The notes: generated by a model from the letters alone, not told the origin. A stretch of 64,000 nucleotides of DNA from Plesiocystis pacifica SIR-1 (GCF_000170895.1 NZ_ABCS01000035.1:21083-85082); one strand, 5' to 3'; shown: positions 25,423 to 33,887, counted from the first letter of the stretch. A program made the numbers and translations.

Positions 25423-26223
25423 ATGCGGGTCCGCTGCGAAGCTCGAGAAGGCCCCGTGTGGCGGGTGCACCTGTCCCCGGGGGAGCGCGGCGAGGTCGCG
25501 CTGACGGGGGAGGGCATCGCCGAGCTCTCGGGCCTGATGGCCGCGGCCGAAGAGTCCGCGCGCTGCCGGGTGATCGTCATCGACTCGAGCCCGGGCGTGT
25601 TTTGCAAGGGCATGGACCTCGAGTTCCTCGTCGCCCACGCGGGCGAGGACCAGACCGAGAAGCTGCTCGACTACGCCCGCTGCATGGAGGCCCTGCGCGC
25701 GTCGAGCAAGGTCGTGGTCTGCCAGGTCGACGGCCAGGCCATGGGCGGCGGCGTGGGCCTGGTCGCCGCCGCGGACGTCGTGCTGGCCACGGCGCGCTCG
25801 AGCTTCGCGCTGCCCGAGTGCGTGTTTGGGCTGATCCCTGCCATGGTGCTGCCGCTGCTCTACGAGCGCATGCCCGTGCAAAAGGCGCGCTGGATGGCGC
25901 TGTCGAGCCGCGGCATCAAGGCCAGCCAGGCCCTCGACCTGGGCCTGGTCGACGAGCTCGTCGAGGGCCCGATCCAGCTCGAGCAAGCCACGCGCAAGAT
26001 CCTCAAGCGCCTGTTGCGGGCGAGCCCCCGAGCCGTCGCTCGACTCAAACGCTACGCCAGTGAGATCGCCACGGCCAGCCGCGTCGAGGGCCTCGAGCTG
26101 GGGGCGCAGCGCACCGCGGCCGATCTCCTCGACCTCGAGACCATCGCCGCGGTGAAGGGCTTCATGGCGGGGGAGGTGCCGCCGTGGTTCGAGCGCTATC
26201 GTCCCGGGGGCAACAAGCGATGA
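25423..26223 (+). CDS. ECH1: crotonase-fold dehydratase of the beta-branching cassette (PksH-like)
   Basis: 266 residues. Oxyanion-hole segments are FCKGMDLEFL and GQAMGGGVGLV; the active-site stretch ALPECVFGLIPAMVLPLL is close to that of PksH-type ECH1 proteins. Expected reaction: dehydration of HMG-ACP to 3-methylglutaconyl-ACP. Begins 3 nt after the HMG-synthase stop and overlaps the next start (ATGA). Confidence 0.82.
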   Translation: MRVRCEAREGPVWRVHLSPGERGEVALTGEGIAELSGLMAAAEESARCRVIVIDSSPGVFCKGMDLEFLVAHAGEDQTEKLLDYARCMEALRASSKVVVCQVDGQAMGGGVGLVAAADVVLATARSSFALPECVFGLIPAMVLPLLYERMPVQKARWMALSSRGIKASQALDLGLVDELVEGPIQLEQATRKILKRLLRASPRAVARLKRYASEIATASRVEGLELGAQRTAADLLDLETIAAVKGFMAGEVPPWFERYRPGGNKR

Positions 26224-27035
26224 CCGACGCCGCCGAGAAAAATGTAGAGACCTCCGAGGTTGAGGCCGAGCCGGCCCCGCGCGTCGCGCTGAGCGTGAGC
26301 GACGAGGGCGTCGCCGAGCTGTGGATGCGCGACGAGGCCAACAGCAACGCCTTCGGCCGGGACTTCGTCACCGAGCTCGTCGAGGCCATGGCGGCCGTGG
26401 GCCAGGACCCGCGCGCCAAGGTCTGCATCGTCCGCGGCCTGCCCGAGGTGTTCAGCGCCGGCGGCGATCGGAGCGTGCTCTTGGACCTCGCCGACGGCCG
26501 GATCGCGCCCTACGACCTCGAGCTGACCCGCAGCCTGCTCGAGATCCCCGTGCCGACCATCGCCGCCATGGAGGGCCACGCCGTGGGCGGCGGGCTGGTC
26601 TTCGGCCTGGCCTGCGACATGGTCGTGATGGCCAGGGAGAGCCGCTACGGGACCAACTTCATGGACCTGGGCTTCACCCCGGGCATGGGCACGACCAAGC
26701 TGATCCAGTTCGCCGTCGGGGAGTACATCGCCGCCGAGATGATGTTCGGCTGCCAGTACTTCAAGGGCAGCCACTTCGAGGGCCGGGCGCAGGTCAACTA
26801 CGTCCTGCCCAAGGCCAAGGTGCTGGCCCGCGCGCGCAAGGTCGCGACCCGGCTCACGGACAAGCCGCGCTTCGCCATCGAGCTGCTCAAGCGCCAGCTG
26901 GCCCTGCCGCGGCGCCTCGCCTTCGAGCAGGCCCGGACCGCCGAGGCGGCGATGCACCAGGTCTGCTTCCAAAACCCCGAGACGCGCCAGCGCATCCGGG
27001 AGAACTACGACCTCGCCAACTCCAGCGAGGGCTGA
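26220..27035 (+). CDS. ECH2: crotonase-fold decarboxylase of the beta-branching cassette (PksI-like)
   Basis: 271 residues. After a 25-residue acidic leader the crotonase fold shows FSAGGDRSVL and GHAVGGGLVFGLACD. NFMDLGFTPGMGTTKL is characteristic of PksI-type ECH2 proteins, which decarboxylate 3-methylglutaconyl-ACP to a 3-methyl-enoyl (beta-branched) product. ATG 26220 overlaps the ECH1 stop. Confidence 0.83.
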   Translation: MTDAAEKNVETSEVEAEPAPRVALSVSDEGVAELWMRDEANSNAFGRDFVTELVEAMAAVGQDPRAKVCIVRGLPEVFSAGGDRSVLLDLADGRIAPYDLELTRSLLEIPVPTIAAMEGHAVGGGLVFGLACDMVVMARESRYGTNFMDLGFTPGMGTTKLIQFAVGEYIAAEMMFGCQYFKGSHFEGRAQVNYVLPKAKVLARARKVATRLTDKPRFAIELLKRQLALPRRLAFEQARTAEAAMHQVCFQNPETRQRIRENYDLANSSEG

Positions 27036-27060
27036 CCCGCGACCGCGACTCCACTCCGAC

Positions 27061-28773
27061 ATGACCGAGACCGCTCTGACCCTCCACGACTACCGCGACA
27101 AGGTGGTGCTGATCACAGGCGGCACCAAGGGCATCGGCCGCGCCTGCGCCCTGGCCTTCGCCCGCATGGGTGCGCGCTGCTGGCTGACCCACCGCTGGGG
27201 CTCCGCCGACGAGGATGAGCTGCGCCAGGCCTTCCTCGACGTCGGCGGCCACCCGCCCGTGGTCGTCGAGGCCGACGCGTCCAAGCGCAAGGAGACCCAG
27301 GCCCTGCTCGCCAAGATGAAGGAGGCGGGGGTCGAGGGCGTGGACGTGTTCATCTCGAACGTCGCCGTGGTCGTGCGCGGCCAGGGCCTCGACGCCCACC
27401 AAAAGCGCTCGCTGACCAAGAGCCTCGAGTACAGCGCGTGGCCCTTCGTCGAGTACCTCAAGCGCATGCACGAGACCTTCGGGCGCTACCCGAGCTACGC
27501 CGTGGCGATGAGCTCCGACGGCCCGGACCAGCACTACCCGCAGTACGACTACGTCGCCGTGGCCAAGTCCGTGCTCGAGACCTTCGTGCGCTACATGTCG
27601 ACGCACCTGCGCGACGAGGGCTGCAAGGTCAACGCCCTGCGCACGCGGCAGGTGCCCACCGACAGCTACGCGCAGATCTTCGGCGAGGCCAACACCGCGA
27701 TCGCGGCCCGCTTCGCCGAGTTCGCCGTGACCCCCGAGGAGGTCGCCGCGACAACGGTGGGCATGTGCTCGGGGCTGTTCGACAGCTTCTCCGGCCAGGT
27801 CTTGCAGCTCGACCGCGGGGCGTCCTTCGTGGACAACATCATGACCATGGGTCAGCGCCTGCTCGGCGGGCAAGAGGGCGAGGAGGTCCAGGCCGAGCGC
27901 CCGCCCGTCGAGACCCCGACCATCCTCGCGCCCAAGGACGGCCCCGGCGCGGGCACGTTGACCGCCATGCTGCGCGAGCGCTTCGAGGGCAAGGGCGTGG
28001 TCATCACCGGCGGGACCAAGGGCATCGGCCTGGCCTGCGGCCTGGCCTACGGCGCCTGCGGGGCCCGGACCTACCTGACGAACCGCTGGGGCAGCGCCGA
28101 CGAGGGCCCGATCCGCGCGCAGTTCGAGGCCGTCGGCGCCCCGCCGCCGGTCATCCTCGAGGCCGACGTCAGCAACGACGAGGACACCGAGGCCTTGATG
28201 AAGCGCGTGAAGGAGGAGGTCGGCAACCTCGAGGTGCTGATCGCCAACGTGTCCTTCGCCCACATCAGCCAGCACCACTCGGACCTGACCTTCAAGGGCC
28301 TCAAGCGCTCCCTCGAGTACAGCTCGTGGCCCTTCGTCGCCTACCTCCAGCACGCCAAGGCGAGTTTTGGAAAGCTTCCCCGGTACGTCCTGGGGATGTC
28401 CTCGCGCGGCCCGGAGTACTTCCTTCCTGGGTACGATTTCGTCGCGGCCTCGAAGGCGGTCATGGAGACTTTTTGTCGTTACCTCACGAGTGATCTGCTC
28501 GACGAGGACATCCGCATCAACGTGCTCCGCGCAAATCCCGTGGAGACGGACTCTCTCGAAGCCACTTTTGGGCCGGAATTCGCCCCGTTTTGCAAGAAAT
28601 GGTACAGCGAGGGCTTCTTCATCCAGCCGTCCGAGGTCGCCGAGGCCGCCCTCGCATTGAGCAGCGGGCTCATGGACGGTGTCCGAGGTCAGGTCCTGCT
28701 ACTGGACAGGGGCTTCGGATTTTCCGACAACGTGGTCCGTCTCTTCACCGAGCGCGAACGCTACGGACTCTGA
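27061..28773 (+). CDS. Double enoyl reductase: two fused FabL-like SDR domains
   Basis: 570 residues, two homologous SDR units (about 8-270 and 310-570) joined by a Pro/Glu-rich linker. Each has TGGTKGIG. Each has a Tyr-x6-Lys pair (YDYVAVAK from residue 162; YDFVAASK from residue 458) followed by ETFxRY, which matches enoyl-ACP reductase FabL and FabI rather than the YxxxK of ketoreductases. Expected to reduce enoyl-ACP; one domain could handle straight chains and the other the 3-methyl-enoyl made by ECH2 (inference). Codon use changes sharply near 28360 inside the second domain. Confidence 0.75.
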   Translation: MTETALTLHDYRDKVVLITGGTKGIGRACALAFARMGARCWLTHRWGSADEDELRQAFLDVGGHPPVVVEADASKRKETQALLAKMKEAGVEGVDVFISNVAVVVRGQGLDAHQKRSLTKSLEYSAWPFVEYLKRMHETFGRYPSYAVAMSSDGPDQHYPQYDYVAVAKSVLETFVRYMSTHLRDEGCKVNALRTRQVPTDSYAQIFGEANTAIAARFAEFAVTPEEVAATTVGMCSGLFDSFSGQVLQLDRGASFVDNIMTMGQRLLGGQEGEEVQAERPPVETPTILAPKDGPGAGTLTAMLRERFEGKGVVITGGTKGIGLACGLAYGACGARTYLTNRWGSADEGPIRAQFEAVGAPPPVILEADVSNDEDTEALMKRVKEEVGNLEVLIANVSFAHISQHHSDLTFKGLKRSLEYSSWPFVAYLQHAKASFGKLPRYVLGMSSRGPEYFLPGYDFVAASKAVMETFCRYLTSDLLDEDIRINVLRANPVETDSLEATFGPEFAPFCKKWYSEGFFIQPSEVAEAALALSSGLMDGVRGQVLLLDRGFGFSDNVVRLFTERERYGL

Positions 28774-28887
28774 AGCGACCTCATCCTCCGGGATGTCCCC
28801 CGCGCCACCCAGGCGCACTCCCCGCTACGGACCCCCTTCCGCCCACGGACTTCCGGGGCAGCAAACGAAACGAGAACAGGAGAACCA

Positions 28888-29151
28888 ATGACCCGCGAAG
28901 ATGTGCTCGAGGTCGTCACTCGTCACCTTCAGGACACCATCGAAGAGCTGGAGGACGTCGAGATCGACCCCGCGAAGTCGATGAAGGATCTCGGGGCCAA
29001 CAGCCTCGATATCGTCGAGGTCGTGTCCTGCAGCATGCGTGAGCTCAAGGTCAAGGTACCGCGCTCCGAGCTGAACAAGCTGGAGAACATCAACCAGCTC
29101 GTCGATCTGCTGCTCGACAGCGTCGAGAAGCGCGACGCCGCCGCCGGCTGA
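28888..29151 (+). CDS. Acyl carrier protein
   Basis: 87 residues, acidic, four-helix ACP pattern. Phosphopantetheine Ser39 lies in DLGANSLDIVE; Asn in place of the usual Asp before Ser is also common in donor ACPs of beta-branching cassettes. Last gene of the operon, 114 nt after the reductase, and followed by a strong terminator. It probably carries the growing chain for ketosynthase, HMG synthase and Spt; no second ACP is encoded in the operon. Confidence 0.93.
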   Translation: MTREDVLEVVTRHLQDTIEELEDVEIDPAKSMKDLGANSLDIVEVVSCSMRELKVKVPRSELNKLENINQLVDLLLDSVEKRDAAAG

Positions 29152-29176
29152 ATCCAGCCCCCAACCCATCCAAGAG

Positions 29177-29206
29177 GCGAGCCCCACGGGCTCGTCTTTT
29201 GTTTTT
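29177..29206 (+). terminator. Rho-independent terminator of the spt/beta-branching operon
   Basis: Arms CGAGCCC (29178-29184) and GGGCTCG (29188-29194), loop CAC, then TCTTTTGTTTTT. It lies 26 nt after the ACP stop. Confidence 0.85.
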
Positions 29207-29276
29207 GGCGCGGGCGAGGTCGGGTTTCGAGCTCCGGCGTTTCGAGCCTCGGGGAAACGTGTTAGGCAGCGCCGAC

Positions 29277-30377
29277 ATGGCTCTCTCGGTCGGAATCGTC
29301 GGTCTGCCCAACGTCGGCAAGTCCACCCTCTTCAACGCCCTGTCCAACGCCGGGGCCGAGGCGGCCAACTACGCCTTCTGCACCATCGAGCCCAACCACG
29401 GGATCGTGCCCGTGCCGGACAAGCGCCTCGACGAGCTCGTCCGGGTGATCGAGCCCAAGAGCACGGTCCAGACCACCGTCGAGTTCGTCGACATCGCGGG
29501 CCTGGTCGCCGGCGCGAGCAAGGGCGAGGGCCTCGGCAACCAGTTCCTCGCCCACATCCGCAGCGTCGACGCCATCGCCCACGTGGTCCGCTGCTTCGTC
29601 GACGACAACATCCAGCACGTCGCCAACAAGGTCGACCCCCTCGACGACATCGAGACCATCGACACCGAGCTGATCCTGCGCGACATCCAGAGCCTCGAGA
29701 AGCGGCTCGAGCGGGCGCGCAAGCAGGCCAAGAGCGGCGACAAGACCGAGAAGCTCGCCCTCGAGCTGTGCCCCCGGATCATCGAGGCGATGAACGAGGG
29801 CAAGTCCGCCCGCGAGCTCGAGTTCACCGACGCCGAGGTCGAGATCCTCGAGGCCCTCGACCTGCTCACGGCCAAGCCCGTGTTCTACGTGGCCAACGTC
29901 TCCGAGGACCAGCTCGGCGACGGGCTCGAGGACCCGCTGGTCAAGCGCGTCGTCGACTACGTGAGCCCCAAGGGCGCGCAGGTCGTGGTCATCTCGGCCA
30001 ACATCGAGGCCGAGATCGCGGCCCTCGACCCCGACGAGCGCGCCGAGTTCCTCGCCGACGTCGGCCTCGAGGAGGCGGGCTTGAACAAGCTGATCCGCAC
30101 CGCCTACGAGCTGCTCGAGCTGATCACCTACTTCACCGCGGGCGAGAAGGAGTGCCGGGCGTGGACGATCCGCCGGGGCACGAAGGCTCCCGGGGCGGCG
30201 GGGGTCATCCACACGGACTTCGAGCGCGGGTTCATCAAGGCCGAGGTGATCGCCTGGGACTTGCTCGTCGAGCTGGGTAGCGAGGCTGCGGCGAAGGCTG
30301 CCGGGAAGCTGCGGATCGAAGGCAAGGAGTACGTCGTCAGCGACGGCGACGTGATGCACTTCCGCTTTAACGTCTGA
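29277..30377 (+). CDS. ychF: Ribosome-associated OBG-family ATPase/GTPase YchF
   Basis: 366 residues, typical YchF length. GLPNVGKST P-loop, NYAFCTIEPNHG switch region, DIAGLVAGASKGEGLGN as separate G3-region motif, and a C-terminal TGS-like domain ending EYVVSDGDVMHFRFNV. Housekeeping translation-linked ATPase. ATG 29277 places the P-loop directly after the start as in the family. Confidence 0.95.
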   Translation: MALSVGIVGLPNVGKSTLFNALSNAGAEAANYAFCTIEPNHGIVPVPDKRLDELVRVIEPKSTVQTTVEFVDIAGLVAGASKGEGLGNQFLAHIRSVDAIAHVVRCFVDDNIQHVANKVDPLDDIETIDTELILRDIQSLEKRLERARKQAKSGDKTEKLALELCPRIIEAMNEGKSARELEFTDAEVEILEALDLLTAKPVFYVANVSEDQLGDGLEDPLVKRVVDYVSPKGAQVVVISANIEAEIAALDPDERAEFLADVGLEEAGLNKLIRTAYELLELITYFTAGEKECRAWTIRRGTKAPGAAGVIHTDFERGFIKAEVIAWDLLVELGSEAAAKAAGKLRIEGKEYVVSDGDVMHFRFNV

Positions 30378-30573
30378 GCTTGGCGAGGGTCGTGGGTGTT
30401 GGCCTGCGGTGCTCGGGCTCGGTTGGCTCCGACGGTGCACCGCGGCCTATTGCCTGTCTCCAAAACGCCTGCAGCAGGGGTCGAGCCACCACCACGGCGC
30501 CTCACCCCCGCCAAAACATTTCCCCTCGCCGCCCCGTGACCGGAGCCGCAGCGAGCGAAGCGAGCGTGAGGTG

Positions 30574-30609
30574 GATGAATCGCGCGCAGCGAAGCGAGCA
30601 CGATTCATC
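30574..30609. repeat. Inverted repeat with 9-bp perfect arms (GATGAATCG / CGATTCATC)
   Basis: Arms at 30574-30582 and 30601-30609 enclose an 18-nt loop rich in AGCGAAGCGAGC. It could be a terminator-like or REP-like hairpin between the convergent ychF and lipoprotein genes. The half-sites ATGAATC and GATTCAT are the same as in the palindrome at 18605-18620. Confidence 0.5.
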
Positions 30610-30672
30610 GTCGGGGCGGACGCTGTCGAGGGCCTCCCGATAGCACCTCATGGGGAAAACCAGCCTGTCCTC

Positions 30673-30762
30673 CAACCCGGGCTGCATGCAGCAGTGGTTG
30701 GAGAACCCCGCCGCATGCAGCAGGTGCCCGTAGAACCCCGCCGCATGCAACACATGCAACCG
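30673..30762. repeat. Three tandem 30-bp imperfect repeats
   Basis: Units begin at 30673, 30703 and 30733. The shared core is AACCCCGCCGCATGCAGCA with two to four changes per copy; the tail of each unit varies. Placed just after the 3' end of the minus-strand lipoprotein gene. Confidence 0.65.
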
Positions 30763-30766
30763 CTCC

Positions 30767-31210
30767 TCAGCGCGCCGGCGCCCTCAACCAGATCTCCCGC
30801 TCACTCCGGCCGTAGCGAGCATCCTCCGGCAGCGTAAACGGCCCCGGCTGCAACCAGCACGGGATCATCTCCCCGCAGCCGTCCGCCTGGCAGTGATGCT
30901 TCACCAAATCAAACACCGGCGCCACCGCGTCACCCTCGGGGTCCACCGGCGCGTCCGCCTGAAACTGCAACATCAGCGAGCACGAGTTGCAGCACTCCCC
31001 GGCGGGGCAGGCTTCTTCCGTACACACGGCCGAGGCCTCGATCACCCCGGTCATCCCCGCGAGCTCGAAGGGCGGGCCCTCGTGCGGCGTCTGCCCCTTC
31101 CGGTCGGCCGTGGGTGGCTCCTCGTGCGGCGCCTGCCCCTGCCGGTCGCCCTTGGGCGCGCAGCCCAGGGCGACCCCGGCGAGCACGCACAGCAGCAGCC
31201 GACGGGTCAC
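30767..31210 (-). CDS. Small Cys-rich lipoprotein, unknown function
   Basis: 147 residues. Signal peptide with lipobox-like ending VALGC, then a charged segment with two near-identical 11-residue repeats (QGQAPHEEPPTADRK and KGQTPHEGPP). The mature domain has six or more Cys (CTEEACPAGECCNSC, CQADGCGEMIPC), suggesting disulfides. GTG start 31210 has GGAGGG 7 nt upstream and overlaps the end of the symporter gene by 4 nt. Confidence 0.75.
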   Translation of the reverse strand: MTRRLLLCVLAGVALGCAPKGDRQGQAPHEEPPTADRKGQTPHEGPPFELAGMTGVIEASAVCTEEACPAGECCNSCSLMLQFQADAPVDPEGDAVAPVFDLVKHHCQADGCGEMIPCWLQPGPFTLPEDARYGRSEREIWLRAPAR

Positions 31211-33786
31211 TTTCGGCCCTCCTTGCGGACTTGCAGCGTCCCCAGAATCAGCGCCACGCCGTTGAGCACGACCAGGACGATCATCGCGTGGTCGGCCACG
31301 CGCAGGATGCTCTGGGCCGAGGCGCCCACGGCGAGGATGCTGCCGATGACGAACACGACGCGGTAGCCGATGCCCGCGCCCTGGCCGAACACGAAGTCGG
31401 CCGCGCGGGCGCCGTAGCTGGACCAGGCGACCATGGTGGTCAGGGCGAGGATCAGCACGCACACGCCGAGCAGGATGTCGCCGCCGTGGTCGAGGCCGTG
31501 GGCAGCGGCGGCGGCGAGGTGGTTGGCGCCGACGGTGATCCGGCCCGAGGCGCTGAGGTAGGGGCCGTCCATGAAGGGGGCGACCTCGGCGGGGTGGGGG
31601 TCGTAGAGCTCCCGGCGCGAGCCCATGGCCTCGAGCTCGGGGTGGACGGCGACGAGGGCCCGGCGCTCGGCGTAGGGGCTGGTCAGGCCCTGGCGCTCGA
31701 GGCCCTTGCGGTCGAGGTAGGCCTGGGAGGCGGGGACCCGGACGGCGCTGTGGACCTCGACGTCGAAGGCGTAGGCGGGGGCGTCGAGGTAGGGGCCGGT
31801 GTAGTCGCGCCAGCGGGCGGCCTTGGCGAAGTCGGCGGTCTTGGGGTCGCCGCTGAGGAAGTGCAGGTAGCCGTTGCGGAACTCGACCGTGACGGGGATG
31901 CGGATGTCCTGGGCGGGGTCGGTCTTGTGGCGCAGCACCGCGTGGGTGGTGTCCATCAAAAAGCGCCACGGCGGGGTGATGTACTCGCCGGAGGCGAGCA
32001 GCTGGCCCACGTCGAGGCCGCGGCTGGGGCTGCGCAGCTCGACCGGCAGGCGGCTGCCGATGGGCGCGTCGAAGCCCTCGCGGGCGACCATGGCCACGGG
32101 CGGCCGGGCGCTGCCGTCGTCGAGGTAGGGCCCGCGGTACGAGGGCGACTCGACCGTGGTGCGCAGGCTCAGGGGGCGCCACTCGTTTTGATCGGCCGCG
32201 ACCACGGCGTCGTGGTTGCCCCACTTTTGGTGGAACATGCGGACGATCCGGGCGCCGAAGGTGAAGTCGCCGTAGACCACGTAGGGCCCGTCGCGGACCT
32301 TGGACAGGCGGTAGAGGTCGATGTCCTCGTCGACGGGGGTGAGGCTCATCCACTGCGCGTTCTCGGGGCCGGCGACCTCGGTGGTCACGGCGACGCGGAT
32401 GTCGTAGGCGGCGAGGTTGCGCCGCTTGGGGTCCTTGTCGCGGAACACCACCTCGGTGATGCCCTCGGCCTCGGGCCCGTAGCGGATGATGATCTTGTTG
32501 ATGCCCTCCTTGACCGGCATCTTGGTCCCGCGCGGGCTCGAGCGCATGACCATGGGGTAGACGTGGTCGCGGCGCAGGCCCGCGGCGTCGGCGGAGGCGT
32601 CGGCCTCGATGGCGACGTCGGTGGGCAGGATGACGGTCTGCCCGGTCTGCAGGCTGCCGGCGGTGCCCCGGGACTGGGGCAGCTCGAGGGGGATCCACGC
32701 GGCCTGGACCTTGAGCGCGTCGGCCTCGTCGAGCTGGGTCACGTCGCCGTCGGCGAACAGCTCGGCGAGCTCCTCGAGCTCGGCCTCCGAGGCCACGCGG
32801 GCGTCGGCGGCGGGGCGGCGCTCGCCGGGCTCGTCGATGCGCAGGGCCGAGGGCGCGGTGGTCAGCACGGCGAGGGCGGTGATCGTGGGCACGAGCGCGC
32901 CGCTGACCAGGGGCACGAGCATGACCGAGGCGGCGGTGCGCTCGGGGTCGCGGGCGCGGTCGGCCTCGGGGGTGAAGCCCGAGCTGCCGAGGCCGGCCTC
33001 GGTGGCCAGGGTCGCGCGCAAAAAGCCTGCCTGCAGGGCGATCAGCACGCCGCCACCGGCGGCGCCGCCGAGGGCCGCGTCGCTGCCCGTGAACCCGCCG
33101 AGGATCGAGGCCAAGGCCTCCCCGGGGCTGCCGGGCGCGCGGGCGATGATCAGCACCAGGGCGACGACGTAGAGGGCCACGGCCACGGGGCCGATGGCGG
33201 CGACGAGGGTGCGCAGGCGCGGCACGGCCATGCCGATCGCCGCGACGCCGGCCAGGCTCATGACGACCCAGCTCGGGTCGACCATCAGGCCCTCGAGGAT
33301 GAACGCGCTTTGCTGGGTCTGGAGCACGGCCCCGGCGGACACGCCGAAGATCATCAGCGCGAGGCAAAAGAGCGCGGCGAGGGGCCGACCGAGGGGCGCG
33401 GGCAGGTACTCGGTGAGCACGGCGGCCGCGTCGGCCTGGACCGGCGCGTCGTCGTCTCGCCGCTGCTTGCGACGTTTGAGCTCGAGGCGGACGCTGAGCC
33501 GGACCTCGGCGTAGATCAGCGCCATGCCGAGCAAGGAGGCGACCCACATCCACGCGATGGCACCGGGTCCGCCGAGCTCGAGGGCGAGCATGGACCCGCC
33601 GACGCTGCCCATGCCGACGCTCGCGGCCAGGAAGCCGCGCCGGCTCAGGGCGTCGCTCGCCTTGCCCTCGAGGGCTCGAGGGAGCTCGCGCAGCTGCGCC
33701 GCGCCCGTGAGCGCCGTGATCAACACGCCGATGGCGAGGACCGCGTAGACCAAGATCGCCTGGGCGATGGGGCTCATGTCCATCAT
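31207..33786 (-). CDS. Alanine/glycine:cation symporter (AGCS)-like protein with a ~415-residue inserted domain
   Basis: 859 residues. The membrane parts match AGCS transporters: GGFTGSDAALGGAAGGGVL, then FLRATLATEAGLGSS (family RGxFSNEAGxGS) and, near the C-terminus, TMVAWSSYGARAADFVFG and YRVVFVIGSILAVGA. Residues about 316-730, normally a short loop, form a soluble domain rich in Asp/Arg and aromatic residues and containing four GPY motifs (DGPYVVYGD, YRGPYLDDG, YTGPYLDAP, MDGPYLSAS). The transporter core lacks the Asn of NEAG (TEAG here), so transport may be altered. Start at ATG 33786; ATG 33783 and 33777 are close alternatives. Confidence 0.75.
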   Translation of the reverse strand: MMDMSPIAQAILVYAVLAIGVLITALTGAAQLRELPRALEGKASDALSRRGFLAASVGMGSVGGSMLALELGGPGAIAWMWVASLLGMALIYAEVRLSVRLELKRRKQRRDDDAPVQADAAAVLTEYLPAPLGRPLAALFCLALMIFGVSAGAVLQTQQSAFILEGLMVDPSWVVMSLAGVAAIGMAVPRLRTLVAAIGPVAVALYVVALVLIIARAPGSPGEALASILGGFTGSDAALGGAAGGGVLIALQAGFLRATLATEAGLGSSGFTPEADRARDPERTAASVMLVPLVSGALVPTITALAVLTTAPSALRIDEPGERRPAADARVASEAELEELAELFADGDVTQLDEADALKVQAAWIPLELPQSRGTAGSLQTGQTVILPTDVAIEADASADAAGLRRDHVYPMVMRSSPRGTKMPVKEGINKIIIRYGPEAEGITEVVFRDKDPKRRNLAAYDIRVAVTTEVAGPENAQWMSLTPVDEDIDLYRLSKVRDGPYVVYGDFTFGARIVRMFHQKWGNHDAVVAADQNEWRPLSLRTTVESPSYRGPYLDDGSARPPVAMVAREGFDAPIGSRLPVELRSPSRGLDVGQLLASGEYITPPWRFLMDTTHAVLRHKTDPAQDIRIPVTVEFRNGYLHFLSGDPKTADFAKAARWRDYTGPYLDAPAYAFDVEVHSAVRVPASQAYLDRKGLERQGLTSPYAERRALVAVHPELEAMGSRRELYDPHPAEVAPFMDGPYLSASGRITVGANHLAAAAAHGLDHGGDILLGVCVLILALTTMVAWSSYGARAADFVFGQGAGIGYRVVFVIGSILAVGASAQSILRVADHAMIVLVVLNGVALILGTLQVRKEGRK

Positions 33787-33826
33787 CCCGGCGAAGGTAG
33801 CGAGCTTTGTGGGAGAACAGAAGACA

Positions 33827-33860
33827 ACGCCGTTGGCAGGAACTCACCCGCCAACGGCGC
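33827..33860 (-). terminator. Terminator of the Fic-like/ribA operon
   Basis: Perfect 10-bp arms CGCCGTTGGC (33828-33837) and GCCAACGGCG (33850-33859), 12-nt loop. Read on the minus strand it is followed by TTGTCTTCTGTTCT. Confidence 0.75.
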
Positions 33861-33887
33861 CTCGGAACGCTGTGGGCCTCAGGGGAG

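Larger units (their letters stand above)
30378..30766. other. 389-nt gap between convergent genes, with repeats
   Basis: No convincing gene. Contains an inverted repeat at 30574-30609 and three 30-bp imperfect direct repeats at 30673-30762 (listed separately). AGCGAAGCGAGC occurs twice in the first part (near 30550-30600). Confidence 0.5.

Noticed and set aside
30673..30762. Possible CRISPR array
   Set aside because: Three 30-bp units abut with no unique spacers, and no cas gene is present.
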